Origin: Nitzschia sp. pyKryTriq1
Lineage: Eukaryota; Bacillariophyta; Bacillariophyceae; Bacillariales; Bacillariaceae
Direction of reading: 5' to 3'
Assembly: GCA_956465555.1 (NCBI GenBank)
Contig: OY101130.1
Coordinates: forward strand, 310,001 to 374,000
Length of the DNA: 64,000 nt
The notes beneath the pieces are model-generated. The model worked only from the letters and a program-made list of their open reading frames with translations, was not told the origin of the DNA and searched no databases. Each line of letters begins with the position of its first letter. Position 1 is the first letter of the stretch. Below, in pieces: positions 21,470 through 33,199 of this stretch. A program made the translations under genes and the position numbers.

Positions 21470-23243
21470 AAAATTTTCGAAAGACCATGCAGGGTTCTCT
21501 ATTCCGTCCCGGTGCCGGTGCTACCATGAATGCATTTCTTCGGTGCGAGTGGCCCATTAGACACGATCGATCGTCCTCGCTGAGTATTTTCTAGATCTTG
21601 CAACCTGAGTTGCTTGACATGCCGCGCCGTCTGGTTTGGACGGCTCACCTACTAATATGGAGCCATCGGCAACAGTGCTGTGCCAGGAAACGAGAGGTAG
21701 CACAACTGGTGATGTCTTCATACCGGTGCTGCCTCATTTGATTGGCTTGAAGATTCTTCATCGGCGTCAGTATCCCCGACATCTCCCGCGTGTCTTCTAA
21801 TTTCTCGTTGCAAGAGCTCGGAAGAGACCATTGTGTCGTGATGAACGCCGACTATGTGACTACTCCTTCGGCGGCCCAAGCTCCTCGATGATCCTCGCAA
21901 GGGATGAATTTCGTCCTCTTCAGTTGGAGTCCCACTTTGTTGATTGCGCACAAAGCAACAAAATAAGGAGCCGAAGCGGATAGTCCTGGTGTCCTCTCCC
22001 TCCTCCACCAAGTCGTACACCTTGGTTGCCGACAGATTGCATTTGCGAAAGTGCTCCATGAGACAATCTTCTGCCCAAGCATGGTGATCCGGAGTGAGCT
22101 CTTCCACCGTATCAGCTATGGGTAGATTCGGCTCAACTGCCGTTCTATGAACGATAAGGGTTGCATTGGCTTGACCATGAACCCGCTCCCTTACCCAAAT
22201 GACAGCCGGATGCGCGGGGTCGTGAGGGCCCAATCGGACAACCTTATTGTTCACGATGAAATAAAGATCTTTGCTTCGTTGGCATAGCCTTTGATACTTT
22301 GCAAGGGTTATTTTTGGAAGATTTGCAGAGGCCTGTGGGATGGTTCGATAATCTTCTGGTTTGCGAGAAGGGACGTACGGGACGCCCATAATCTGATCTT
22401 GAATATAATCCTCATCCAAATTGTAGTCTCGCATCCCGTTGGCAATCAGTTTAAGATACCGTTCTGTCGGAAGTTGTTCGATGGGAGATTCAAGTTTGGA
22501 AGAGTCGTATTCCTTCATGATCATGGCATACGCCGCGATGGGCTCGTCTCCCTCGTCTGCGTCATAGGGAATGACATGCACCAGATCGGAATCGTTGTAG
22601 CCAGCATCGTAATTTTGAAAGAGCTTCCAATCTTCTTCCGAGGTGAATTTCATCAGAATGCCATGGACTTCGTAGCCTCTTTGATGGACCATATTGGCGA
22701 TTCCTCCATAGGCGAAGGTCAAACGAAACTCCGGCAATATCGCGGGTCGTTCGTCGCAAGTCTTCAACTTTCTCCGGCGTCTTACCATGGGGTTAACTAT
22801 GGGACCATATCCAAAATAATAAATAGCGGTAGGGGTAGGCGTCGTCGCCCCTTCATCCTGGAGAGTATTCATCGTCATAGTCCCTACTTCGTACTGAACA
22901 GATACAAAAAGAATTTGTCGCTTCTTCACACCAATACCGCGTGATATGACTCCAGTCCTCGTAAATAATGTTGTGCCGATTCTCACAATATAATGAGATA
23001 TATTCACCACGAAAGTTGTGTGATAAATAGTTGTTTCCACCCTTTACGGGGAATAAGCAATCTTGTCGAGAAATCAAAGAAGCAGAGAAAGCTAGCTACA
23101 GTAGTACCGGTACCGATGGAGAGAGAGAGAGAGAGAGAGAGATTATTGATACTTAGTAGACCGGCACCCCACCTGGTATTACTGTATCTCATGCCCTTGA
23201 ATGAACAGTTTCGAGGTTATTGAGAGAGAAGCCAGAGAAGCAA
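21470..23243. repeat. Segmental duplication, copy B
   Basis: Partner of 17485-19172. It contains the second GGCT-like gene and both flanks. Confidence 0.8.
21718..22878 (-). CDS. Gamma-glutamylcyclotransferase-like protein, copy B
   Basis: 386 residues, same length and start as copy A. The first roughly 164 residues (through the YIQDQIM segment) are identical to copy A. The remaining 222 hold about 21 substitutions, including HAMDYFRT versus CLMEHFRK. Both copies are intact, so neither is a pseudogene. As in copy A, the motif is YFGYGPIVNP and function is uncertain. Confidence 0.6.
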   Translation of the reverse strand: MTMNTLQDEGATTPTPTAIYYFGYGPIVNPMVRRRRKLKTCDERPAILPEFRLTFAYGGIANMVHQRGYEVHGILMKFTSEEDWKLFQNYDAGYNDSDLVHVIPYDADEGDEPIAAYAMIMKEYDSSKLESPIEQLPTERYLKLIANGMRDYNLDEDYIQDQIMGVPYVPSRKPEDYRTIPQASANLPKITLAKYQRLCQRSKDLYFIVNNKVVRLGPHDPAHPAVIWVRERVHGQANATLIVHRTAVEPNLPIADTVEELTPDHHAWAEDCLMEHFRKCNLSATKVYDLVEEGEDTRTIRFGSLFCCFVRNQQSGTPTEEDEIHPLRGSSRSLGRRRSSHIVGVHHDTMVSSELLQREIRRHAGDVGDTDADEESSSQSNEAAPV

Positions 23244-24325
23244 CGTTGATAATGGTTTCATTTTAACTAATATACGATTTGTTATGGAGAAAGGAAAGCA
23301 AAATCTATCATGAAAGGCGTCCTGTAATCTAGCAAAGTAAGAGCAGCAATTTGTCTTTCAGAATAATATTTGTGTTGCTGGCTGGGAATCGAAGCGAACA
23401 TTGCTCGCGTGTACGAAACGCTAATCAATTTTAGAAAGACTACTACGAAGTCAGGAGTCCAGTACAGTACCGCAGTAGCTTGTACTGGTACCCATCTTTA
23501 GCGAACCGCTACTACCGGTAGTAGCAGCGCGTGAGTCGTGAGAGTGATTGCTTGTTTTGGGTTTGTGTTCCGTGCGTGTTCCTTGCGTTGCGACTGGGTT
23601 CTGCAGTCAGCACGTATTCAGACAGTCTGACGATGATGTCACGATGACATCATTGAATTCTCATTTTTGATTGAATAGCAAATGCCGGAAGTTTATAAAA
23701 AAAACTTGCTTGGCGGGGATGAAACAACTCGTGCTCGATAGTATTTTGATTTCAGAGCTACGAGTAGAACCTCTACTACTACCAGTAAATGTAGAGTGAA
23801 GAGGCGGCGCATCAGAAGTTTATGTGGTGATGATGTTGCAACCTTACGGCGAAGTAAGGTCCCATTTATTCTTGCTCGGCTACTCTAGAGAACTCTAGCT
23901 GCTGACCATCACCATCACCATCATTATGATCATCACTATTAGGATCATCTTCACCAGCAAGATCTCATCGTCCAGCAGAACGCACTATTGCATGCCTGTT
24001 GTTCCACCAGATCTTGTATGGGGCCGGGCGGCTAGTACATACGCACAGTACTTCATGGTATATACTGGTATGAATAGTAATCTATCATCCAAGCGGGGCG
24101 ATCATGCATGTTCGTTGTTCGTGCCTTTTCGCCTTGTTCCATCGCGTGGGGCGCGATAAAAATTGCAGGATCCGTCCCTTCTGTGGGTCTTGTGAATGCC
24201 GTCACTCTTTGGGGTAAAAAAAATACCCATGTCAACAAGGAGCTCCTTGGCTAGATAACAAGCCATCCATCCCTCCATCCGTTCGTTCGTTCATTCGTTC
24301 ATGCATTCATTCACTCGTCCTTCAT
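22879..24325. other. Intergenic with microsatellite
   Basis: Upstream flank of copy B, then non-coding DNA. A (GA)12 run lies at 23119-23142. A GATGTCACGATGACATC palindrome lies near 23633. A short CATC run lies near 23908-23926 and CATTCATTCATTC runs lie near 24290-24312. No gene supported. Confidence 0.4.
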
Positions 24326-25927
24326 TCATCCTCCACTAGAAGAATCGTCATCTGTAGTATCTCCTAGGTCTGGATGAGCCGCCATAGCTTGATTCATGAG
24401 TTCCATGGAAAGCAATGCGGACTGTTGAGAGGGAGAATCCAATAGTGCTTCTGGGACTGCATGGTTCGAGTTGTTTGCGTTGTTGTTGTTGTTGCTGCTG
24501 TTGCTGCTCCCGCGAAGCATAGTGATGCGATGAGAGGAAGAACCACCCATTCTGGAAAGCGAACCCATCCGGGAGAGTCGGCTGCTGCCACCACTGCTGC
24601 TGTTGGCGTGGGTCGTTGAACCACCTCCACCACCACCACCTGCAGCCACACCAGTATGGCCTGAAGCCCCGCCACTTGTAGGACTGTTGCGAGGCGTCCT
24701 CCTTGCTGAAGAAGTATTTTTCTTGTGGCAGCCACAAATGCTCCATATTGTCGAGAGGATTTTGGGTGGACCAGACGAGGCATCGGTACCACCACCACCC
24801 TCCGATAGTCGAAACATGGCAGTGGCGCTCAACCCTCCTTGTTCCAACCATTCCACAAAATGATTTTCAGCCCATGCAACATGTAGCGGGGTAATATCTT
24901 GAGGATCATCGACCATGGGAAGATCCGGATCGACCACGGTACGATGTACTGTCAAGGTAATGTCTGGTTGACCATGAGCTCGTTCTCTTAGCCATACGGA
25001 ACAAGGGTTGGAGTGATCGTGCTGAGGGTCGACTCGAATGACTTTTTGTCCCACGACAAAATAGACATCGCCTCCCGACGAAGCTGCACTACTCGTAGTA
25101 TTATGGTCCATCCGACACAGTCGCTCTTGATAGCGATGGAAAGTAATGGGAGGCAAATAATCTCCTCCTCGTGAGTTCGGAAAGGTCTTGAAGTCTTCGG
25201 GTTTCGTTTTGGGAACGTACGGAACACTCATAATGTGATCTTCAATGTAGTCTTCGTCAATTTGATAGGCTCTCATTCCCGCAGCAATCAGTTTCAAGTA
25301 ACGCTCTTGGGGTAGCTTCTCGAGAGGTCCATCGAGTTTGTCTTGATCCGAATGTTTCCGGTCCATCAAAAAGGCGTGCGCCATTATAGGTTGATGTAGG
25401 TTGGAGAGCGGAAAAACTTGGACTTGATCGAGATTGTAGCCAGCGTCGAATTCTTGAAAGCGCGCCCAATCTTCTTGCGTCTCGAACGCCATGAGGACTC
25501 CCTGTACCTCATATCCTCGTTGCCGAATGGCATTGACGACTCCCCCGTACGCAAAGGTCAATCGATATTCGGGCAACATGGCGGCTTGGGCGTTCAAGGT
25601 CTGGACACCGCGGCGTTTTCGCACGACAGGATTCACAATGGGACCGTAGCCAAAGTAATAAATGGGGCCATTATCATCATCAGCATCATCCTTATCAGCT
25701 TGTTTGCAGATATCACTACGATTCGTAGAATCAGAATCCACCACAGGAGAATCAACAGCATCATCCACGGCAACATCCACGGTATTTCGGGAGGGATCAT
25801 CGCGCAATGCTGCTGCTTGCGACGAATCCTCTTCCTCTGCTTCGTCTTCGCATGCACTGATGTTACTGCGATGATGAATATCCGAAGAAGACGACGATGG
25901 CGGCGGGGAATTGGTCGGGCACGTCAT
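24326..25927 (-). CDS. Gamma-glutamylcyclotransferase-like protein, divergent third paralogue
   Basis: 533 residues, ATG at 25927, no introns. An acidic/Ser-rich leader of about 85 residues is followed by YYFGYGPIVNPVVRKRRGV, then YRLTFAYGG and RGYEVQGVLMAF. Downstream come QERYLKLIAAGMRAYQIDED, MSVPYVPKTKPEDF and VYFVVGQKVIRVD, all collinear with copies A and B. The C-terminal 170 residues are Gly/Ser/Asn-rich and unlike the other two. Amino-acid similarity in the shared region is moderate, so this split predates the A/B duplication. Function is unknown beyond the fold. Confidence 0.6.
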   Translation of the reverse strand: MTCPTNSPPPSSSSSDIHHRSNISACEDEAEEEDSSQAAALRDDPSRNTVDVAVDDAVDSPVVDSDSTNRSDICKQADKDDADDDNGPIYYFGYGPIVNPVVRKRRGVQTLNAQAAMLPEYRLTFAYGGVVNAIRQRGYEVQGVLMAFETQEDWARFQEFDAGYNLDQVQVFPLSNLHQPIMAHAFLMDRKHSDQDKLDGPLEKLPQERYLKLIAAGMRAYQIDEDYIEDHIMSVPYVPKTKPEDFKTFPNSRGGDYLPPITFHRYQERLCRMDHNTTSSAASSGGDVYFVVGQKVIRVDPQHDHSNPCSVWLRERAHGQPDITLTVHRTVVDPDLPMVDDPQDITPLHVAWAENHFVEWLEQGGLSATAMFRLSEGGGGTDASSGPPKILSTIWSICGCHKKNTSSARRTPRNSPTSGGASGHTGVAAGGGGGGGSTTHANSSSGGSSRLSRMGSLSRMGGSSSHRITMLRGSSNSSNNNNNANNSNHAVPEALLDSPSQQSALLSMELMNQAMAAHPDLGDTTDDDSSSGG

Positions 25928-27255
25928 GATGGCGAATTGCCTTGCCTTGCCTTATGCTAGTGCGGCTTGATTGTGGTTTTACGAGTATAGTAGTTTGTTG
26001 CTGCTGCTGGTGCTGCTACTACTCCTCTTTTGCGCAAACTACCTGGTACTCTCGCTAGATGATGATGATGATGAGACACCACACCACAACGACCGAAAGA
26101 GATGATTGATAATAACCACTCCAAAGGTACCGGTACAATCAAGAAGAAAGTCTCAAGTATGATGCGGTATGCTGGTACAGTATCAAAATGACCCCTTATT
26201 GCTCGAGGCTCGAGACAGTGAGTCGAGAGTACGCTGGTAGTCTACCAGTGGTCAGAGGTACCCCGGTATCCCGCCGCCGCCGCCGGACTTGCTTGGAGAA
26301 CACCACCTTGACACCGCCGTACAAGTACCAAATAAAAGCTGAAAGCTGCTTTGCGACCATTAGCGCGAAATCCATGGACCCCGCCCGCTTCTTCTTACTG
26401 TACCGGTACGTTCTGCTGGGACTTTGGGCTTTCTCCCATGCATGCCCGCGCAGAACATACCACTAACTGTACTACCGTTTCATATTATTGTATAGCATTA
26501 TTTGAAGGAAGAGTCATGAATGATGATCGATGATGATGAGGGAATTCGCTAATAAAGTTCTCCCACGGACAAGCCCTTCGTGTCTTAAGTAAATTGTACG
26601 TTCCTGGACAAAAGCCAGCAAGCAACTACTAACTAACGAACGATTTTTCATTTGGCCGCAGAGTGGGTGGTCTCTATATGTACGGGACGAGCGCACGAAC
26701 CCGGCTACCCGCGACCTGCCCCACGCACCCATCTCTGCCGTATACGTCCTGGGTGATTCACGCGCACACCCCACGCACAGTGTAGACCATACCAGATCTG
26801 TCGCAGGGATGGCGTCTATCCCCCCCGCGCGCTCGACATCCCCGTGCGGTCATCCCGTCTACCCGTACCGTACGCACGTACCCCTGTCCGCTGTACGACG
26901 ACGCAGCATCAGCCCCAGCAGAGCCGCACGTTTCCCATCATGCTTATTTTCTCGAGAGGAATAACGCAGAACGAGCATGAATGAATGCGATGAATGAATG
27001 AATGAATGAATGCGATGAATGCATGTGAATGAATCACAACAACTATTACTCACAATGAACGCACCCCATGACTATTTTTATCTGAATCAATCATCATAAT
27101 CATCCGCTATAAACCACAGCATCTTCCATCTATTGTTATACATCAGATCGGCAGTCCGTAGACACACGAGTATATTGTGACTACAGTACCGGTATATTGT
27201 GACCGACCATTCGTACAGCACATACCGCGATACATATACTGTATTCGTACGCATC
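25928..27255. other. Divergent intergenic region
   Basis: Between the minus-strand GGCT-like gene and the plus-strand splicing factor. It contains TACCGGTA words and a (GAAT)n tract near 26978-27012. No gene supported. Confidence 0.4.
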
Positions 27256-28173
27256 ATGTTCCGAAAACCCAAAAAGAATGCCACCAAGGCGGGGCTCCGA
27301 CGCAAACGAAACAACAACGATGACGATGGCGACAATGATGACCAGGAGGAAGACCATGAGACCACTCAAGAACTTGCAGAGGCCCGGAAACAGTTGATTA
27401 CCAAACGAATGAAATCTTCATCCAACGAACAAGAAAACAAGGAACAAGCATCATCATCATCATCATCATCGACACAGCTTCTTCATCAATTTGAAGCGTC
27501 CACATCGGGACCCGTGTCCCAAAAAGACATGGCGACTCGGACCAATGAATTTCATCCCACCAAAGTGATTGATCGAGGAAATAAATTCTTGGCGGGACCC
27601 ATCAAGGCTCCGACGAATATCCGAACGACCTGCCGTTTTGATTATCAACCCGATATTTGCAAAGATTATAAAGATACGGGATTTTGTGGATTTGGGGACA
27701 CTTGTATTTATTTGCACGACCGAGGAGACACACTCAGCGGATGGCAATTGGAACAACAATGGCAGCAAGAGCAAGAAATGAAAAAGAAGAAGCAACAAGA
27801 ACAAATGGATGCCTTTATCACCGGAAGTAGTAATAACAAGGGAGGGGGCGGGGCATCCTCTTCGACCGACGACGACGATGGGCTGCCATTTGCGTGCTAC
27901 TTGTGCCGAAATCATTTTACGGATCCGGTAGTCACAAACTGCGGGCACTACTTTTGCCAGTCCTGCATTCTGACGCATGTCCAAGAGTCTTCCAACCTGT
28001 GTCCAATTTGCAATAAGGAAACTCATGGCGTCTTTCATGAACCCACCAAGTTGTTGAGTAAGAAGCGAAAGATTTCGGGTCGCGACTCGAATTGGAAGGA
28101 ATTTCAAGAGGCGTGTCAGAATAAGGGCTCAAAGAACGTTGCTGATGATGCTGGTGGTGGTAACGAAGGATAA
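27256..28173 (+). CDS. CWC24: CCCH-RING splicing factor (RNF113/CWC24 type)
   Basis: 305 residues from the ATG at 27256 (MFRKPKKN); the earlier open frame lacks a plausible start. The protein has a charged leader, then a central CCCH zinc finger: CKDYKDTGFCGFGDTCIYLH. A C-terminal C3HC4 RING follows: CYLCRNHFTDPVVTNCGHYF, with the last pair in NLCPICNK. That order and length match RNF113A/B and yeast Cwc24, which associate with the spliceosome during activation and act as E3 ligases in animals. All zinc ligands are intact. It is the apparent source of two truncated copies at 21178-21434. Confidence 0.9.
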   Translation: MFRKPKKNATKAGLRRKRNNNDDDGDNDDQEEDHETTQELAEARKQLITKRMKSSSNEQENKEQASSSSSSSTQLLHQFEASTSGPVSQKDMATRTNEFHPTKVIDRGNKFLAGPIKAPTNIRTTCRFDYQPDICKDYKDTGFCGFGDTCIYLHDRGDTLSGWQLEQQWQQEQEMKKKKQQEQMDAFITGSSNNKGGGGASSSTDDDDGLPFACYLCRNHFTDPVVTNCGHYFCQSCILTHVQESSNLCPICNKETHGVFHEPTKLLSKKRKISGRDSNWKEFQEACQNKGSKNVADDAGGGNEG

Positions 28174-28908
28174 TGATACTTGTTGTGCTTGTCCTTGAGT
28201 CTCATTTTGGATGAAAGCGTCAGCCAACTATGCGTTAGGATAGACGGGTGCACGACCATGAGAATCATCATTCAGGCTACAATAAAAAATAGGATAGGTA
28301 CTCGTCGACGCCTATTGAAACAAGCTCCCTACTAGTTGCCGATTCGGAAATCACCAATGACACAGCAGCATATATTTTAAAGAATTTTGGTCGATTCTAG
28401 CTCTAGTGCTAGCTCTAGTACCATTACCTAGAGAGAGGAAGCGAGTTGGATCTGCTGTTGTCATCAACTAATTGCTTCGATGTAGGCTGCCATAGCCTAC
28501 GATAGCGTCGAAATCCCCTAATACTAGATGCTGCTTGTTCTACTACTCTGGGTCTTCTTCCGGTACGTACTGTAGTCATTTTTCCGATGATTCCTTCGAT
28601 TGCCTCCTGCCGTATGATTACTACGATCGCATATTGATGCGTCCTCCACGTGGAAATCGTTATGTCACCTCGCTGCGCAAAATAACGCAAAACGCATGCG
28701 GATGATGGATGCATCGCATCTCTCGCATCCATCGCATAGATCGCCATCATCTATCGCATATCTCCACGCATCTCTGTTATAATATTGCCAAAGAATCATC
28801 ATCTACAAATTAGTGCGGAGGGAACGCACTCTCTATCATTAGTACAGTAGATAGAGGAGACCAGACATTCAGACTTACTGTAAATTGAACGAGCCAACAC
28901 GCTACCGT
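28174..28908. other. Intergenic
   Basis: Tandem-oriented spacer with CATCGCAT-type short words near 28700-28760. No gene or RNA supported. Confidence 0.35.
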
Positions 28909-30579
28909 ATGTCGTTAATAGGTTTATCATTCAGTCGACGACGACGATCTACTCTCGTCGCCGTTGCCGTTGTGGAACTGCTGATGGTGATGATGTTGGT
29001 CATCATCGTTGTGCCGATTTTGGGATTCAGTCCATCATCATCATCATCACCACCACCACCACCTTCAGGAGCATCATCGTTGGGACAATCCACCATCAGC
29101 CAGCATCAAAATGTTAACAATGGTCCACGACCACACTCTTCACGCTTACTATTATTTGCGGAACGATCCTCCATACCATCGTCACGAGAATACAACGACG
29201 GCGACGACGACTATTACTACTACACGGACGATGATAACGACAAGAACAACTACTACGAGGATGAGGATGATGATGAAGACGGTGAATATTGGGGAGAAGA
29301 CAAAAATGGACCCCGTGGTCCATCATCCAACAAGAACAAAAAGAACGAGGAGGACAAGATTCGGCCTCCACCAACAAGAGGTGGCATGTACAAGGTCGTC
29401 TTTGATCCCAGTACTGAGATTGACCCCAAAGAAACGCAATTAGACTGGGAAGTTTGTTATTCGGATGACGATGAAAATAGAAAGGAAGCACTGGTCTTGT
29501 TACCTCCCGAAGCCGTGACACGACCGACTGCCATTTTGCATTTTGTGGGAGGAACCTTTTTTGGATCCTTGCCCCAGGTATGGTATCGATCCCTCCTCGA
29601 GGGATTGGTGAGAAATACTCAATGTGCCATTGTCGTGACGCCCATTCCCGTCACGTTGCTGAAAAGTCCGCTCCAACACGTCTCGTTGAGTCGGAAATTG
29701 AGATCGGCCTTTGAAAATGCATGGACGACCGTCTTGGAGGACGAATATGGAGCCGACGTATTGAAAGATATTCCATTGTGTGGATGTGGACACTCCCTCG
29801 GGGGAAGACTGATGGTGGTCCTAACAACCTTGACTCAAAACAAACAACAGCAGCAATCGAAATCGAAAACCAAATCGAGAAGCACCAGCAATATTCCACC
29901 CTACAAGTCGTTTGTGCTCATTAGTTTCACAAACTATGGTGCTGCGGCAGGTATTCCTGGCGTTTCCACGCTCTTGAGACAAAGCAAAAAGCAAGAGAGA
30001 GATTCTCAAACCACTCGAGAACGTAGCCGAAGAAAAAGAGCCAGGAAAGAACGTGAGGATTGGTGGATAGATGATGGTGATAAATACAACGAAGAAGATA
30101 ATGATGAGGAATGGGAAGAGCTGGTGGAGGATTTACAAGAATTGTTAAAAGAACAGGCGGCAAGAGTGAAAAGCGCGTTGACGCCGGACTCCAAGGACCT
30201 TGAATTTTCCCCGTCTCCGGATATGTTATGGAAGGCACTCGAAAAGGATGGTCGATATCGTGTTCCAAAGACTTTGATTGTCCAGTTTGATGACGATACC
30301 ATCGACCAGAGCTCCAAGTTGGCGCAGATCCTTCACAGCACCAATTCCAGCGACGTGCACTTTGCCCGACTACGTGGCGTTCACTTGACACCAGTCTCGG
30401 TCGAGGATGGGAGCGATAGTTCCTCTTCTTCTGGCGGATGGTTGGGACTATCCTCCCGAACTACGACAGCGGTCTGGAAAGCCATCAAGGGCCGTGGTAA
30501 AACACGAGCCCAGGAAACGGCAATGCGTGACTTGAGACAAAGCATATCTCGGTATATTTCGGATGTAGTAACAAAATAA
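28909..30579 (+). CDS. DUF1350 alpha/beta-hydrolase-like protein
   Basis: 556 residues from the ATG at 28909 (MSLIGLSFSRRRR). The N-terminal hydrophobic stretch, residues 16-39 (VAVAVVELLMVMMLVIIVVP then ILGFS), resembles a signal peptide, and the ILGF end could fit plastid import. After a long acidic/Tyr linker, the core has ILHFVGGTFFGSLPQVWYRS, CGCGHSLGGRLMVV, FVLISFTNYGAA, FSPSPDMLWKALEKDGRY, VQFDDDTIDQSSKL and RLRGVHLTPV. These match the collinear blocks of the DUF1350 family, known from cyanobacteria and plastid-bearing lineages. A basic, acidic insert of about 65 residues (KQERDSQTTRERSRRKRARK onward) splits the core. Biochemical activity is not known. Confidence 0.8.
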   Translation: MSLIGLSFSRRRRSTLVAVAVVELLMVMMLVIIVVPILGFSPSSSSSPPPPPSGASSLGQSTISQHQNVNNGPRPHSSRLLLFAERSSIPSSREYNDGDDDYYYYTDDDNDKNNYYEDEDDDEDGEYWGEDKNGPRGPSSNKNKKNEEDKIRPPPTRGGMYKVVFDPSTEIDPKETQLDWEVCYSDDDENRKEALVLLPPEAVTRPTAILHFVGGTFFGSLPQVWYRSLLEGLVRNTQCAIVVTPIPVTLLKSPLQHVSLSRKLRSAFENAWTTVLEDEYGADVLKDIPLCGCGHSLGGRLMVVLTTLTQNKQQQQSKSKTKSRSTSNIPPYKSFVLISFTNYGAAAGIPGVSTLLRQSKKQERDSQTTRERSRRKRARKEREDWWIDDGDKYNEEDNDEEWEELVEDLQELLKEQAARVKSALTPDSKDLEFSPSPDMLWKALEKDGRYRVPKTLIVQFDDDTIDQSSKLAQILHSTNSSDVHFARLRGVHLTPVSVEDGSDSSSSSGGWLGLSSRTTTAVWKAIKGRGKTRAQETAMRDLRQSISRYISDVVTK

Positions 30580-31257
30580 TAAAAACGGTGATAACAATAA
30601 TAATCATCCTCCAAATCTTCTTTTACGAATGGTCGCGGTCATATCGACCTTAATATTCTACACTGTGGAGGAGGAGTACACGACAGCCGGCGGGGGTAAA
30701 GAATGAATGAATGATGCCATCCGAGAAGAATTTGTACTAATAATCTACTAGCTACTAGAAAGCAGCCAACACAGCTTATTAAGGGGACCGCATATCACCC
30801 CGCCTACACACAAGCAAAGGTAGACCTCTAGCTAGAGCTCTCCAGTAGAGAGGGCGCAGATACACTCTAATCGTACGCTAGCTACTACCGGTACGAGTCC
30901 TGTACGGTTCCGGTAGTAGTGTAGACGTGTCGTCAGTCAGTCGTACTCATGACTCACTCCCCCGTCAATTGTGAGGTGGTCCTATAAGTCGACACCCGCC
31001 GCCCGCGAGCGCGCCTGCGCCGCCATTTGACATCGTTTGCGGTGAAACGAAACGTGTTGACTACGCATTGAAAAATAGTAGTCAAAGTATTCAAAAGGAG
31101 GAGTCCGAAGAATGAGAATCAGCATAAATTTACGATCGAAAAGTCCTTGACACAGCACCTCTATTACAATTATTCATCAGTCACTTCTTGTACTTGTACA
31201 ATACGAAGTATTACACGTACCCAGTTGACCGAATAAGCTGTCTCTTCTTTAGCGACA
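30580..31257. other. Intergenic
   Basis: Tandem-oriented spacer rich in TACCGGTA, CTAGCTAC and GTAC words. No gene supported. Confidence 0.35.
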
Positions 31258-33199
31258 ATGAGCAATAAGAGCATCATCTGTCAACACCAGCATCATGCTG
31301 CTGCTGCTGCTGTTGGATCGAGTTCGAGTTCATCATCATCTCCGTTGTCGTCCGGGTATTTCGTGGAGTGGTTGAGCAAGGCGTTCCTGACGGCCGCTCT
31401 GCTGATGGGTGTGTCCGTGTGCTGTGTTCAAATGATGTTGTCCTCCGCTCGTACGAGCAATACCAGTACGCCCACGACCTCCTCTGCCACCACCATCAAT
31501 CAAAGCCACGAATGGGCTCTCGAACGCTTTGGGTATCCATCCGCCTTTGATGATTCCTTGTACGATAATTTTTTGAATTCTCACCCGCTATTACGCAACG
31601 CCCATCAGCAACAACAGAATATGTGTCAACCACAACGCCTTCACTTGGCGCAAGCCACTAATGTTGTGGATGGAGAAGATCATGCCAATATGACTCTTTC
31701 CTTTACACTACCGTTTCAGTTTGAAGAGTGCGATGCCAAGGCCGTGCAAGCAACGGTATTTTATGGTCGAGGAGTGTTCCCAGAAGGCAGAAGTAGTGTC
31801 TCGGATGATGATGATTCTTCGGAAATCATTCAATTTTCCTATGATGCCTCTCTGGCGGTTCCGGGTCTTGACAACTATCAAAGCGATTGGATCTATCACG
31901 TTACCCTACCGAATCTCCGAGCGGGTCGACAAATCTATTGGTATCGGATTGTAGTTACCGAAAAGGAGCCAGTTGTGCAGGATACTCACTACTTCTTGCG
32001 ACACAGGCGAATATTTTTGGGCGAATCACCTGTCCACACCTTGATGACACCCCCAGTGGCCCATCAAGCAACGTCCTTGGCGTTAGTGGGGGACTTGGGG
32101 CAGACGGAAAATTCCACCAAAACGCTACATCACATCTATCAGGCTACACAACAACGAAAAGAGGGAGTAAAAGTTCCTCCAGTCTCGGGCCTAGTCATTG
32201 CCGGGGATCTCAGCTATTCGGACGGTGATCCAAGAAGATGGGAAAGCTGGCTAGAATTGATGGTGAGTTTTGTTTGTACCATGATACGACTCAAATCAAG
32301 CCATAGCACAGCAGGACTACTAGTCTCCTAGCTGCCATTGTCGTTGATGGACCCCTCACACGCCTCCTCCTCACGCACACACCACCTTTTGATTTCATTT
32401 CATTTCTCAGGAACCGCTCTTACGATCCACTCCCCTGTATTCCATTCCTGGAAATCACGAAATTGAATGTGACAATACGACTCACCAAGTCTTTGGACAA
32501 TACGAATCGTACTTTCGAAATCCCAATCGTTTGGGACCCGCCGACCGACAGCCCATCCCGGACGATTATCGACGAACCTTGTGGAGTTGTTTGACGAGCT
32601 CGGCATTTTTGGGTCACTACAATTTTGGAAACGCCTTTTGGAGTGTCAACCATGGACTTGCCAAAATTATTGGATTGAATTCCTACACGTCCCCCTTACC
32701 GGGATCACCCCAATATATGTGGTTGGATCACGAGCTGCAAACCAATGTGGATCGAGCTGTCACTCCTTGGCTTATTGTGACTTTTCATTGTCCACTTCAT
32801 ACTACCTTTCGAGGCCATAATGGGGAAATCAATCCCGCTCAGATGCTGGCCTCCATGGAGCCCCTCTTTGTCCAATATCAAGTCAATTTGGTCGTCTCGG
32901 GACACGATCATGCCTACCTCCGTACCAAACCCATGCAGGGCGATGGTTCCACTACTAGTGGCGGTCCCATTTATTTGACCCTGGGTGCCGGTGGCAATCG
33001 AGAACAGCATTCCAAAGGATATATAAATGACATTCCAGAAGACTGGGTCGTCAAACGTGATATTTATGAGTATGGATTTGGTCATTTGCATCTTCCCAAC
33101 GCGACTCATGCCCACCTGACGTGGGTCCGAGATGGAACGACTACCGAAGGAATTCAAGATTCGGTGTGGCTCTCCAATCAATACTTTGATCAACACTAG
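31258..33199 (+). CDS. Purple acid phosphatase-like metallophosphoesterase 1
   Basis: Two exons, 31258-32262 and 32411-33199, joined by a GTGAGT...CAG phase-0 intron, giving 597 residues. A signal anchor lies near residues 40-60 (FLTAALLMGVSVCCVQMM). Metal-binding motifs appear in order: LVGDLGQ (GDxG), GDLSYSDG (GDxxY), IPGNHEIEC (GNHE), VTFHCPLHTTFRGHN (VxxH region) and VSGHDHAY (GHxH). A fibronectin-like N-terminal domain precedes them. Purple acid phosphatases hydrolyse phosphomonoesters outside the cell or in the secretory pathway. In algae they commonly serve phosphate scavenging; that role is inferred. A paralogue lies at 39840-41542. Confidence 0.9.

Noticed and set aside
23380-23460. 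tRNA-like stretch on the minus strand with TTCGATTCCCAGC and a hairpin with a CGT loop
   Set aside because: The T-arm stem does not pair, the acceptor arm has no 5' partner, and the anticodon stem has a mismatch.
27466-28107. 213-codon minus-strand frame opposite the RNF113-like gene
   Set aside because: The plus strand carries intact CCCH and RING motifs; the minus frame is a shadow.
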